Assembly (NCBI RefSeq): GCF_004916975.1
Contig: NZ_STGQ01000001.1
Span: 2,343,939 to 2,407,938, forward strand
Length of the DNA: 64,000 nt
Source: Paenibacillus dokdonensis
Lineage (GTDB): Bacteria; Bacillota; Bacilli; Paenibacillales; Paenibacillaceae
Reading direction: 5' to 3'
The notes beneath the pieces are model-generated. The model was not told where the DNA came from, did no database searches, and saw only the letters and a list, made by a program, of their open reading frames with translations. The translations under genes were made by a program, and so were the position numbers. Shown here one piece after another: positions 41,813 to 50,411 of this stretch; positions within the stretch are counted from its first letter, which is position 1; each line of letters begins with the position of its first letter.

Positions 41813-42192
41813 ATAAAAGGGATTCTGATCTGTTTATTCATAGCGTTTTTTTATCCGGATGTTTAAATAGCTCCTCCATAATTTTTACTGGCGAAAGTAA
41901 GAATTGGTCAGCAAGCTACGTCGTTACGGGCATCAATGATGGGAATCATAGTGACACATTGACATTAACATACAAGGGAGATAACCCTTCTAAAGTAGGC
42001 AAAGTCAAATATAAATTCTCCGGAGGACTAACGGGAGGAAGTGGAGAAACAGTATTGTCAGGGCATAAAGAAATCATTCATAAATCGGGAAGTAATGGTT
42101 TGGTTCCGCAGGATGATGCAATCATTAATGTTACTGTCGAGTGGGAAGATACTGAAGAGGAACTGCAGCTTTCATCGAACGGCAAACATTAG
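41813..42192 (+). pseudogene. Small lipoprotein gene with a frameshift in a T-run of the signal peptide
   Basis: GGGAGGG precedes a hydrophobic stretch IKGILICLFIAF. The frame then breaks in GCG followed by seven T residues (near 41846); with eight T it would continue as FFLSGC, a perfect lipobox, then NSSSIIFTGESKNWSASYVV and on to TAA 42190-42192 (GDNPSKVGKVKYKFSGGL and VTVEWEDTEEELQLSS in the same frame). No normal start codon is present (TTA-ATA where TTG or ATG is expected). So the gene is either decayed or phase-variable. About 125 residues when restored. Family unknown. Confidence 0.7.
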
Positions 42193-42290
42193 GTCAAAAA
42201 AGAACAGCGGCAGTCATGTTTTCAGATCCACGGATGCGGAGTCAATGAAAGGGCAGAAGAAAAATAAAGTGTAGGGATTGTGATTAGGAT

Positions 42291-42335
42291 ATGGTTAAAG
42301 CAGTGGATCTAACCTCCAAAAACGAAATAAATTAA
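42291..42335 (+). CDS. cat leader peptide
   Basis: ATG 42291 to TAA 42333-42335 encodes MVKAVDLTSKNEIN. It starts like the Firmicute cat-86-type leaders (MVK...D) at which a chloramphenicol-bound ribosome stalls. The stem arm that hides the cat ribosome site begins at codon 7. Confidence 0.8.
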   Translation: MVKAVDLTSKNEIN

Positions 42336-42350
42336 TCATTTTTGGAGGTT
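42311..42350 (+). promoter_or_regulatory. Translational attenuator of the chloramphenicol acetyltransferase gene
   Basis: AACCTCCAAAAA (42311-42322) is a perfect 12-base complement of TTTTTGGAGGTT (42339-42350), which contains the GGAGG ribosome site of cat. Without drug the site is hidden; a ribosome stalled in the leader would open it. This is the established control of inducible cat genes. Confidence 0.9.
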
Positions 42351-42357
42351 ATAATAT

Positions 42358-43035
42358 ATGAAATTCAATCCAATTGTCATGGAAACCTGGGGGAGAAGAC
42401 CCTATTTTGAGCATTATTTAAACAATGTGAGATGCACCTATAGCATGACAGTAAATATTGAAATCACCGCTTTACTGTCTGAGCTTAAGATTAAGGGGAT
42501 TAAGCTGTACCCAGCACTAATTCACATGATAACGACGGTGGTAAACCGCCATAGTGAATTTCGCACCTGTTTTGATTCGGAAGGTCGATTAGGTTATTGG
42601 TATAGCATGTCGCCAAGTTTTACTATTTTCCATGATGATGAAAAGACCTTTTCAAGCATCTGGACGTTGTACGGTGAAGATTTTAATGATTTCTACAATC
42701 GCTATCTTGATGATATGAAAATGTATGGTGGTGTTAAACAATTTATCGCTAAAGAAAATGAACCACCTAACACTTTCCCCATTTCTAGCATTCCGTGGGT
42801 CAGCTTCACGGGTTTTAACCTCAACGTGTATAATGAGGGAACCTATTTACTACCGATCTTTACAATGGGGAAATATTTTCAGCATGACGATAAAATACTG
42901 TTACCATTATCGGGACAATTTCACCATGCGGTATGCGACGGTTATCACGCTTCCGTGCTATATCATGAACTGCAATCACGTGCGGATACATGTACGGAAT
43001 GGTTGCCAAACTGTCCATATTCCGCTAAAGAGTAA
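42358..43035 (+). CDS. cat: Chloramphenicol O-acetyltransferase, type A
   Basis: 225 residues, start ATG 42358 seven bases after the sequestered GGAGG. CAT trimer fold with FEHYLNNVRCTYSMTVNIEI near the N-terminus, FSSIWTLYGEDFNDFY near 98, ISSIPWVSFTGFNLNVYN near 142 and catalytic His190 in FHHAVCDGYH. It transfers acetyl from acetyl-CoA to the 3-hydroxyl of chloramphenicol, inactivating it in the cytoplasm. The neighbours on both sides are broken genes, and the AT-richness is higher than in most of the window, which fits acquisition by transfer. Confidence 0.95.
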   Translation: MKFNPIVMETWGRRPYFEHYLNNVRCTYSMTVNIEITALLSELKIKGIKLYPALIHMITTVVNRHSEFRTCFDSEGRLGYWYSMSPSFTIFHDDEKTFSSIWTLYGEDFNDFYNRYLDDMKMYGGVKQFIAKENEPPNTFPISSIPWVSFTGFNLNVYNEGTYLLPIFTMGKYFQHDDKILLPLSGQFHHAVCDGYHASVLYHELQSRADTCTEWLPNCPYSAKE

Positions 43036-43124
43036 GAATAGACGGATACGTTTCACGGATCGACTTTATGACAAGTTCAGAGAAAGCTTTTACTGTAAAC
43101 GATATCCACTTTTTCTTTTTAATC

Positions 43125-43355
43125 AGCATATGGGAGAATATAGGTTCAAACCTTGCTCTCGTCGTACCAGGCTTTCCTCGGCTAAAAGAATGGGTTCATG
43201 CGGGTATCTTCTTCTTGATGACTGGTGCGGCATTATCTCATGTATTTGCTGACGATTTTGGTGATTAAGGATTTAATCTGATCCTGCCGCTTTCATATGC
43301 TGCTCTAAATATCGCCTCGTGGGCACTACGGTCACCAAAGAGCCGCTTATCTTAA
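43125..43355 (+). pseudogene. DoxX-like membrane protein, truncated and with an in-frame stop
   Basis: One frame reads LALVVPGFPRLKEWVHAGIF then FLMTGAALSHVFADDFGD, a TAA (43266-43268), and continues in the same frame as GFNLILPLSYAALNIASWAL with RSPKSRLS and a TAA at 43353-43355. This is the second half of a DoxX-like four-helix protein; the first two helices are missing or scrambled. One base change would remove the internal stop, but the lost N-terminus makes it a true pseudogene. Confidence 0.8.
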
Positions 43356-43457
43356 TGAGTAAAGCTACCTTTGCTAGCACAAGAATCGGATTCCCAACAT
43401 GTCCGGTTCTTCTGTGTAATGAATTACTCCATGGAAGATGACTTAATAAGGAACCTG

Positions 43458-43490
43458 GGCTCATGACGTTCAACGTCATGGGCCTTTTCT
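43458..43490 (+). terminator. Rho-independent terminator
   Basis: GGCTCATGACG (43458-43468), loop TTCAA, CGTCATGGGCC (43474-43484), then TTTTCT. The rest of 43356-43690 shows no coding pattern I can defend. Confidence 0.85.
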
Positions 43491-43690
43491 ATTTTCACTA
43501 AAGATCTTTGATACCACCTCATAATACCAGTATCAAAAAGTATCCTACCTTACAAAAATGATCCGATCACACAAAAAAGTGCGTACTACTCAAGCATTTC
43601 ATAACCTGATAACATACATATAGATCGATCAATCCGGATATCGAAGCGCGGAACGATCGTTAAAAAATTTTGTTGGAAGAGGTGCAAAAC

Positions 43691-45115
43691 ATGCAACAAT
43701 ATCAACTTACTTTGGAAGATAAGCAAATCCATTGGGGAAAGCCCATCGACGTTGAGTCTCTTATAGGCAGCTATTCTGACGACTCCATCAGACCGGGCAC
43801 GAACGAGGCTTTGGATTGGAAATTGACTGCCGGCATATATCGGGCAAAGGATATCGTCATCGAGCTGGACAAAATGCTTGAGGCGATGCTCGTGCAGCTT
43901 GGTGAACCGGTACATGATGATCCGACGGTGCTCTTGGACAGTCTTCAGGCCAACCTGGCGATTTCCGGACGGGTGTCATCTCTGCCACTAGGCTCACTAG
44001 CGCTGGAAGATAAAGCTGGCGTCGAGCTCACGGCACAAGCGGAGCGTATAGGCCAACAATTGGTTAGCTGGGCCCGTGAGATTAATTCAGATAAGCGGAC
44101 GCTTGATCAGTACGGCCCGGAAATGCTTGGCAAGCTGGAATTTCGAAGCCATTGCTACGGACATACCCTGATCCCGGAAGCCATCGCTCAAGTATGGGGA
44201 CCCTATGGCGGCCCGAGGATCATGCAAATTTATAATGAATATCTGCACCAATTCGTATTGCTGCGGGATGCTTTGCTTCCGTTCTCGAATTGGGAGGAGG
44301 TTCCGTTTGAAGTGAAGGAATACGCGGAGTTTAAAGGGCTGCGTTTTCTGGAGCCGGTCCGTGAGGTCTTTTTAACACAGCTGCTCGGAAAGAAGCTCAC
44401 ACATAAATCGATTGTTCAGTATGCCCAAAATGTAGTTAGCTCTGGACTCAGCAAAGCCGGTTACGGCTTCCAATACCGTCTGGGGACTATCCTGCCGGCT
44501 GTCTTGGGAGAATCGGCCCGTACAGCGCCGCTTTACCTGCTGAAGTGGCATCCGGTACAAACGATAGCTGCAGATGATACACAAGATGTAAAGGCGGTCT
44601 CCATCGACTATGAATATGACGATTATTATGCTGCGCCGCGGATCGAGGCAGGAGAGGGTACACCAGTAAAAGAGGACGTATTTTCGTTTTCCGGAGAAAA
44701 TTACGATGAACCCTCCATCGCCCGTTTGCTGCCAAATTCCGGTGCTGATCGAACGACATTGCAATTCAGCCTGGAAATGAATGATCGCGAATTTTCAGTC
44801 GATCTCGGTCAGCTTTTTCGGGGACATCGCTTTTTATACCGGCCGAAAAAAACCGGCGATGCCAGCGGCGCATTGGTGAAGCGGGATATGAGCAGCTCGC
44901 ATCTTGCGTCAGACATCCTCTCCCGCTCCGGCATGGTGACGAACAGCGACGGTATCCATTTTATTTCAACCGGCGGAAGTGAACTGGTGTTATGGGCCTT
45001 GTTAGGCAAGCTATATCCTGAAAATGTAGTTTTATTGGACAACGGGGATCCAGAGGAGCTGGAAGCGGCTTATATTTCCGGTAAAGGCTTCGGTACACAA
45101 TTTCTATTGCTGTAA
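43691..45115 (+). CDS. Uncharacterised 474-residue protein
   Basis: 474 residues from ATG 43691, six bases after an AGAGGTG; TTG 43670 lacks a site. No signal peptide or membrane helix. It is acidic and well-formed throughout (GTNEALDWKLTAGIYRAKDI near 38, FRSHCYGHTLIPEAIAQVWG near 155, KYG-free Tyr/Asp-rich DYEYDDYYAAPRIEAGEGTP near 305, ending in a region with ISTGGSELVLWALLGKLYPE). I do not recognise a family. The last 80 residues look like an alpha/beta unit. An MFS pump follows after 65 bases with no terminator between, so the two may be co-transcribed. Confidence 0.8.
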   Translation: MQQYQLTLEDKQIHWGKPIDVESLIGSYSDDSIRPGTNEALDWKLTAGIYRAKDIVIELDKMLEAMLVQLGEPVHDDPTVLLDSLQANLAISGRVSSLPLGSLALEDKAGVELTAQAERIGQQLVSWAREINSDKRTLDQYGPEMLGKLEFRSHCYGHTLIPEAIAQVWGPYGGPRIMQIYNEYLHQFVLLRDALLPFSNWEEVPFEVKEYAEFKGLRFLEPVREVFLTQLLGKKLTHKSIVQYAQNVVSSGLSKAGYGFQYRLGTILPAVLGESARTAPLYLLKWHPVQTIAADDTQDVKAVSIDYEYDDYYAAPRIEAGEGTPVKEDVFSFSGENYDEPSIARLLPNSGADRTTLQFSLEMNDREFSVDLGQLFRGHRFLYRPKKTGDASGALVKRDMSSSHLASDILSRSGMVTNSDGIHFISTGGSELVLWALLGKLYPENVVLLDNGDPEELEAAYISGKGFGTQFLLL

Positions 45116-45180
45116 GTCGTAAGAGAAGGTTATTAGAGAAATAAGATTTACACACTGGATCGGAGAGGAAAGAGAATCTA

Positions 45181-46392
45181 TTGACTAGACAACAGAAGCT
45201 TCTCACTTTTAATTTATTTTTACTGACTTTTGTCCTGGGAACCAGTGAATTTGTGATGGTCGGATTATTATCCGAGGTGGCTGCGGATATGAAGATCGCC
45301 ATATCGGTCGCAGGCTCCCTGGTGACGGCTTTTGCTTTGACTTTTGCCATAGGAACTCCGGTTTTCACGGCATTATTCAGTCGATTTTCCAAGTATCCGC
45401 TCATTCTCACTTTAACAGGTATATTTATTGTAGGGAATATGATCACGGCTATATCCGGATCGTATGGTCTGCTGTTAGTGTCCCGAGTAATCACGGCCGT
45501 GGTTACCGGCGTCTTAATTGCACTTGCGATGTCGGTGGCCAGTGAAACGATGCCTGTCGATAAAAGAGGGCCGGTGATCTCCATTATTTTCACGGGATTC
45601 ACCGTGGCCAGCGTTCTCGGTGTCCCTATTGGCACTTTCATCGGGCAATGGGGAGGATGGCCAATGACGTATTGGTTTACCACGCTGCTCGGGATCATTT
45701 CACTAATAGCAAGCATCGTTACCATTCCTAGAGGACTAAAGGGAACGCGGAGTTCACTGAAAAAACAACTCCAATTATTCGCCTATCCTAGAATTGTGCT
45801 TGCATTCTTTATTCCTGCGTTCAGCATTGCCGCAACTTATAGTGTCTTTACGTATTTAGCTCCTTTGCTTCAGGATGTGCTTTTGGTTCCGGCACGCTAT
45901 ATTAGTCTTGTCTTTTTACTGTATGGCGTCGTGTCCATCTTCAGCACGTTAATCGGGGGTAAGCTTGCTGTCCGTAACGGAATGGGAAGAATCCGCTATG
46001 TACTTCTGGCTCAGGCCGTCATATTGGCATCCCTTTACTTTACTTCCGGCTCGCTTGCAGGTGGACTCGTCAGCATCTCATTGATGGCTCTCGTTGTTTA
46101 TCTGATGAATTCGACGATGCAGCTGTATTTCATCGATTGGGCAGACCAGCATGTTCCTGAGGCAAAAGACTTGGCAGCATCCTTAACCTCCGTATCCGTC
46201 AATGTCGGCATTGCGGTGGGATCCACTTTGGGTGGATTTGTCACGACGAACATGAAGCTCATGGATCTTTCCTGGACCGGGGGGCTTGTAGCCGTATTGG
46301 CTGCGGTACTGGCTTTAATCAACTACAGATTGGGGCGAAAGGCTCGCAGCAGCGCCTCGAAAGAGGAGATGGGACAAGCGCGGTCAATTTGA
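45181..46392 (+). CDS. MFS transporter, DHA1 (AraJ/YdhP-like) family
   Basis: 403 residues from TTG 45181 behind a purine-rich GGAGAGGAAAGAG. Twelve helices: LLTFVLGTSEFVMVGLLSEV opens as in sugar/drug efflux DHA1 proteins (AraJ, YdeA, YdhP), followed by VTAFALTFAIGTPVFTALFS and a central basic loop (RGLKGTRSSLKKQL). Exports sugars, purines or drugs in characterised relatives; substrate not readable here. It is 65 bases after the unknown 474-residue protein and convergent with an HxlR gene. Confidence 0.9.
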   Translation: MTRQQKLLTFNLFLLTFVLGTSEFVMVGLLSEVAADMKIAISVAGSLVTAFALTFAIGTPVFTALFSRFSKYPLILTLTGIFIVGNMITAISGSYGLLLVSRVITAVVTGVLIALAMSVASETMPVDKRGPVISIIFTGFTVASVLGVPIGTFIGQWGGWPMTYWFTTLLGIISLIASIVTIPRGLKGTRSSLKKQLQLFAYPRIVLAFFIPAFSIAATYSVFTYLAPLLQDVLLVPARYISLVFLLYGVVSIFSTLIGGKLAVRNGMGRIRYVLLAQAVILASLYFTSGSLAGGLVSISLMALVVYLMNSTMQLYFIDWADQHVPEAKDLAASLTSVSVNVGIAVGSTLGGFVTTNMKLMDLSWTGGLVAVLAAVLALINYRLGRKARSSASKEEMGQARSI

Positions 46393-46422
46393 AGGAAGCT
46401 TGTGAATATGGAATACAAAATA

Positions 46423-46449
46423 AAGAGGTACCCTTTTGGGGTACCTCTT
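46423..46449 (+). terminator. Bidirectional terminator between convergent genes
   Basis: AAGAGGTACCC (46423-46433), loop TTTTG, GGGTACCTCTT (46439-46449), between the MFS gene (+) and the HxlR gene (-). Confidence 0.75.
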
Positions 46450-46516
46450 AACGTTCCAAGTACGGCGTTATCATTTTCTCTGCACAGACAGCGAACCGTA
46501 TTCAAATCAGTATTCC

Positions 46517-46879
46517 TCACGCATGCTTTATTTTGTTGTGCGAATCTTCTTCGGGAAAACTCTCGATATAGACAGAGCCAAAATCACATAACATCAGAAG
46601 CATGGGAGCCAGCTTTTCGCCAAGCTCGGATAAAGCGTATTCCACTTTGGGCGGTGAAACCGGATAAACTTTGCGACGAATGAGTCCGTCGTCTTCAAGT
46701 GTTCTTAGCTGCATCGTAAGCATGCGTTGTGTTGTGTCCGGAAGAAGCCGCTGCAGTTCATTAAATCGGATCGGACCTTTTGCCAACTGGTTTAAAATAG
46801 CTATTTTCCACTTGCCGCTGACTAAGCTGAGTACAATTTCGGAGGCGCAGCTATAGGTTTGATCTCTAAACGTTATCAT
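46517..46879 (-). CDS. HxlR family transcriptional regulator
   Basis: 120 residues, ATG 46879 behind AAAGGGATG. Family signature: LSLVSGKWKIAILNQLAKGP, FNELQRLLPDTTQRMLTMQL, IRRKVYPVSPPKVEYALSEL. Cys11 in the N-terminal YSCASEI stretch is in the place of the redox-sensing Cys of quinone/electrophile sensors of this family (YodB-like), unlike the HxlR at 39704. It is divergent from a TetR gene (47040) with 160 bases between; its target is not evident. Confidence 0.9.
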   Translation of the reverse strand: MITFRDQTYSCASEIVLSLVSGKWKIAILNQLAKGPIRFNELQRLLPDTTQRMLTMQLRTLEDDGLIRRKVYPVSPPKVEYALSELGEKLAPMLLMLCDFGSVYIESFPEEDSHNKIKHA

Positions 46880-47039
46880 CCTTTAACACATCCCTTTCTG
46901 TAAAAAAGAGGATCAGATTGTTCGTTACTTACTTATTGCGAGTTATGGATTGATCATTCTATATATTAATTATAATTCTGCTCATTTGTCAAGGAATTGT
47001 GGATCGATTAGTATAAAGGAAGGAAAAGGAGGTCATCTG

Positions 47040-47666
47040 ATGCCACGAACAGGACTCCCGCGCGCATTTAACCGTGATGAGGCGGTTACTGCCGCGATGA
47101 ATCTTTTTTGGGAGCATGGATTTGAATCCACTTCACTCTCACAGCTGCGTGCAGTGATGGGAAATATTTCAGCGGCGAGCTTTTACGCGGCATTCGATTC
47201 CAAGGAAGCGTTGTTCCGTGAAGCGGTCGAACGATATATATACACTTATGGAGATGTGACAGATCGTTTCCGGGATACAAGCTTGACATCAAAAGCAGCA
47301 ATAGAACAGGGATTACGACAATCGGCGAGGATGCAGACAGAGAATTCTCATCCTTTGGGTTGTCTGTTGGTTTTGTCTGCAGTCAAATGTTCTCCTGAGC
47401 AGCACCACATTCAAGAGTTGCTCGCGAAGGAACGGGAAAGGGTTCGCGGTTGGCTTAAAAGCTGCATAGAACGGGGTGTTGCCAATGGGGAGTTGCCCGA
47501 TTCAACCGATATCCCCATGCTGCTGACGTTATTCGAAACATTTCTCCGAGGCATTTCGATACAAGCCCGGGACCATGTTCCATACGAAACGATGGATGCT
47601 GCCATCACTCAGCTGATGAGAGTATGGGATTTATCCGCAAAGACGACGACACAAGTGGGAGGCTAG
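47040..47666 (+). CDS. TetR family transcriptional regulator
   Basis: 208 residues from ATG 47040 behind AAAAGGAGG; the frame upstream to 46950 is not preceded by a site. N-terminal HTH: AAMNLFWEHGFESTSLSQLR with ISAASFYAAFDSKEALF (about residues 15-55), then a TetR C-terminal domain with HPLGCLLVLSAVKCSPEQ (Cys-containing, as in the TetR subgroup of ComR/YezE type). Followed after three bases by an Fe-S biogenesis-type gene, so both are co-expressed. Confidence 0.92.
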   Translation: MPRTGLPRAFNRDEAVTAAMNLFWEHGFESTSLSQLRAVMGNISAASFYAAFDSKEALFREAVERYIYTYGDVTDRFRDTSLTSKAAIEQGLRQSARMQTENSHPLGCLLVLSAVKCSPEQHHIQELLAKERERVRGWLKSCIERGVANGELPDSTDIPMLLTLFETFLRGISIQARDHVPYETMDAAITQLMRVWDLSAKTTTQVGG

Positions 47667-47669
47667 CAT

Positions 47670-47999
47670 ATGATCATTGTAATTGATCCTTACACGGAAG
47701 AAAAACTAACGCAAAGTTTGGCAGGTCGGCCCGGTTTCTTCAAGCTTTTTTATGATACCGAAAATTGTGGGTGCAACGGAGTGTTGGCCATCGAGATTCT
47801 TGAGCGGCCGCTTGACACTGATGTGAAGGTTCCTGTGAATAAATTTACATTTCTGGTCGACAAGCAGCAGGAGAGCTTGTTCGACAAGGCGTTGAAGCTG
47901 GAAGCGGACCGAACCTATCCGTCGTTCAAGGTGACCAGCGATTCGGCATTATATAGTACCAATGTCCGAATCCAAGACGGCAGGAATATCGCTAATTAA
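47670..47999 (+). CDS. Iron-sulfur cluster biosynthesis family (HesB-like) protein
   Basis: 109 residues; its GGGAGG site lies in the end of the TetR gene, so translation is coupled. The FKLFYDTENCGCNGVLAIEI segment and PVNKFTFLVDKQQESLFDKA match the Firmicute YqkB-like branch of Fe-S_biosyn (PF01521). Only the CGC pair is present, not the three Cys of canonical A-type carriers, so cluster carriage is doubtful. Its link to the TetR regulator suggests a stress role, by inference. Confidence 0.8.
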   Translation: MIIVIDPYTEEKLTQSLAGRPGFFKLFYDTENCGCNGVLAIEILERPLDTDVKVPVNKFTFLVDKQQESLFDKALKLEADRTYPSFKVTSDSALYSTNVRIQDGRNIAN

Positions 48000-48118
48000 G
48001 CAGCGCTGCAGCTGGAAGAAATACGGCCAATACAAGTTCATCGTGAGAGAACCCTTGCAACGATTTGGAGCCCCGATTATGCAGCGGTTCCTCGTATGCG
48101 ATATATTCTTTACGCTTA

Positions 48119-48148
48119 ACCGCCGCGCATCTGCGGCTTTTTTTATTT
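48119..48148 (+). terminator. Rho-independent terminator
   Basis: GCCGC (48122-48126), loop GCATCT, GCGGC (48133-48137), then a seven-T run. The remaining part of the 48000-48316 gap shows no gene. Confidence 0.75.
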
Positions 48149-48316
48149 TAATGATAGATGATATCGATTATGATCAGTGAGAACGTTGCAAAAACTATCC
48201 TTAATTTCAATCTGATCGTCAATCGAACCAGTTGATCTTGTTACCAATCATTACAGCCCTTATAATTTCATTGTGCAACACTTAGGAACAAATTAAAAAG
48301 GATAAGGAAGTCACTC

Positions 48317-49543
48317 ATGAGAAAATTGTTAGTATGCACGTTAGCTATCATGCTAAGTTTATCTGCGTTTACCCCCGCTATTTACGCTTCTGAAGTCAAC
48401 GTATCCGTGGATGGGCGTGAAGTACAATTCCCAGATGAGCACCCATACGTCGATCAGAGATCCAACCTTACGATGGTTCCCCTTGCTTTTGTATCCGATA
48501 AACTCGGTGCTGCGACGAAATGGAACGGAAAATCAAAACAAATTACAATCTCGCTTAACCGTGACATCATTAGTTTGGCAATCGGCCAAAATCATGCACT
48601 GGTGAATGGTAAAAGGGTAGATTTTGAAGGGTCAGCGGTGCTCAAAAACGGCCGTACGATGGTTCCGCTGCGTTTTATTAGTGAAGCCCTGCATGCCATT
48701 GTAGATTGGCAGCCCACGCGAAATCAGGTGAGCATCATGACTACCGTAACCCGTGTTCCGAAAGGAACTTGGATATGGGACAGTTACATTCTGAAAAAGG
48801 ATCAAGATCAAATGATTAACTTCGCAAAAAGTAACGGTGTAACCTCTATTTACCTTCAAATAGATAAAGATATAGATCCTGCAATATATGAAGGCTTTAT
48901 TCGAAAAACGAAGAGTGAAGGAATTCAAGTGGAGGCACTTGAGGGACGTCCCGAATGGGCCACTAGGTCTAAGCAGGGGGATATTCAAAAATTTATCGCG
49001 TGGGTTAAAGCCTATAATTCCTCTGTTGGCACGGAAGCAAGCTTTACGGGATTGCATTTGGATATTGAACCCTATGCGCTGAGGGAATGGACGACGGACA
49101 ATAAGACGATTCTTGAAAGCTGGATGGATAATATGAGACTGATCGAGAAAGAAATCAGAGGGAGTGGCTTGAAAATTGCGATCGACGTTCCGTTCTGGCT
49201 AAATTCGATTAAGGTGCCTGGAAAGGATTACAGTATGAGCGCGTGGATGCTGGAGAAGTTCGATTGCCTCGTCATCATGAATTATCGGAACCAGGCGTTA
49301 GGCAGCGATGGAATTGTTGAAAATGCGCAGGCCATGCTGAGAGAAGCCTCCACGCTTAAGAAGAAAGTTATTGTTGCTGTAGAAACAGTCAAAAGCACAG
49401 AGGGTCCGCAGGTCTCATTCTATTCCATGAGCAGCGAAGTGATGGAGAAAGAGCTGCAGTCCGCCCATAATCAATTGGCGCACTTTGCAAGCTATGCCGG
49501 CTTCGCTATTCACGATTTAAAAAGCTGGCAGGAAATGAAATAA
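48317..49543 (+). CDS. Secreted protein with copper-amine-oxidase-like stalk domain and a putative TIM-barrel domain
   Basis: 408 residues, AAGGAAGTCACTC before ATG 48317. Signal peptide (about 1-25), then a stalk domain of the copper amine oxidase N-terminal type (about 26-140): NLTMVPLAFVSDKLGAATKW and GRTMVPLRFISEALHAIVDW are its two beta-alpha repeats, common in Paenibacillus surface proteins. From about residue 150 (GTWIWDSYILKKDQDQMINF) a glycosidase-like barrel is likely: LHLDIEPYAL and LKIAIDVPFW lie at strand ends. Catalytic activity is unproven. Confidence 0.85.
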   Translation: MRKLLVCTLAIMLSLSAFTPAIYASEVNVSVDGREVQFPDEHPYVDQRSNLTMVPLAFVSDKLGAATKWNGKSKQITISLNRDIISLAIGQNHALVNGKRVDFEGSAVLKNGRTMVPLRFISEALHAIVDWQPTRNQVSIMTTVTRVPKGTWIWDSYILKKDQDQMINFAKSNGVTSIYLQIDKDIDPAIYEGFIRKTKSEGIQVEALEGRPEWATRSKQGDIQKFIAWVKAYNSSVGTEASFTGLHLDIEPYALREWTTDNKTILESWMDNMRLIEKEIRGSGLKIAIDVPFWLNSIKVPGKDYSMSAWMLEKFDCLVIMNYRNQALGSDGIVENAQAMLREASTLKKKVIVAVETVKSTEGPQVSFYSMSSEVMEKELQSAHNQLAHFASYAGFAIHDLKSWQEMK

Positions 49544-49572
49544 CAAGCTTGGTATAGGAATCCCACTAGCAG

Positions 49573-49592
49573 TGGCAGCCGATCGGCTGCCA
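49573..49592 (+). terminator. Palindrome after the stalk-domain gene
   Basis: TGGCAGCC-GATC-GGCTGCCA, 30 bases after the stop, without a long T-run. Confidence 0.6.
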
Positions 49593-49737
49593 TTACTTGC
49601 GTGAATGGTGAAAATTTTGCTAATAAGTGATATTTCAGGAAAATGATCCTAATGCCATGGAGGCTTCACCCAAACATTGTTACAGCGATCGCATAAATTA
49701 ATAGAGTCAACCCTATGATAAAAAAGGAGGAGATGTT

Positions 49738-50142
49738 GTGCGGAATAGTAATATACATGGCTGTCCAGCCCCACAAAATATTACATTGGTTCAGCGTCTG
49801 CAGCTGCTTGTGGGACGGACAGTTACGGTGTTCCAACCCGGATTCCCGAGACTGACAAAAACGACAGGTAAGCTCTCCAACGTAACCAAGACAACTTTTA
49901 CGGTTGGATCAACGGTCGTCGCCATCCAAACCTCATTCTATATCGTCCTCAACGAAAGAGCTAAACGGACGCTGCCTTTTGACGTGACGGCCACCGCAGA
50001 AGATATCGGCGAACTGAGCGGAATATTAATTCGAGTCGGTCGTGGCTTTGTCGAGTTTGTTCAGACTCCAGGCCGTAGAGTGCCAACAATTTTCCCATTG
50101 AATTTATTTACCGAAGTGGTTTGCGAAAGCGAAGAAGAATAA
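49738..50142 (+). CDS. Uncharacterised small protein, possibly spore-associated
   Basis: 134 residues from GTG 49738 behind AAAAAGGAGGAG. Beta-rich, with two similar halves: LVGRTVTVFQPGFPRLTKTT with GKLSNVTKTTFTVGSTVV, and IGELSGILIRVGRGFVEFVQ with TPGRRVPTIFPLNLF. An Sm-like or small-barrel fold (as in DUF2642-type coat proteins) would suit it. I do not assign a family. A hairpin follows at 50184. Confidence 0.7.
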   Translation: MRNSNIHGCPAPQNITLVQRLQLLVGRTVTVFQPGFPRLTKTTGKLSNVTKTTFTVGSTVVAIQTSFYIVLNERAKRTLPFDVTATAEDIGELSGILIRVGRGFVEFVQTPGRRVPTIFPLNLFTEVVCESEEE

Positions 50143-50183
50143 GAACACGATGTGAGATTGTCATTTAAAAATAGTTTATTAAA

Positions 50184-50222
50184 CAAGAAGGCAGCCAGCG
50201 GATGCGATGGGCTGCCTTCTTG
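50184..50222 (+). terminator. Hairpin terminator
   Basis: CAAGAAGGCAGCC (50184-50196) pairs with GGCTGCCTTCTTG (50210-50222); 13-bp perfect stem. Confidence 0.75.
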
Positions 50223-50411
50223 ATGCTAACGTGTAGGTAGCATGGCGTTATTCCTTATTCAAGTTGTGTAGGGTTGAATATAAAATAATTAATAACCATT
50301 TATTCCTGAGCGGGGTATCGATAAAATGGTAAAATACTACAGAAGTACGATAGAATATTAATTTTAGCTAACTGCTCCTGTTACTCAAATTATGATGAAG
50401 GAGAGAATCGG

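Noticed and set aside
44961..45725. 254-codon minus-strand open frame
   Set aside because: Antisense to the end of the 474-residue protein and the DHA1 pump; no ribosome site.
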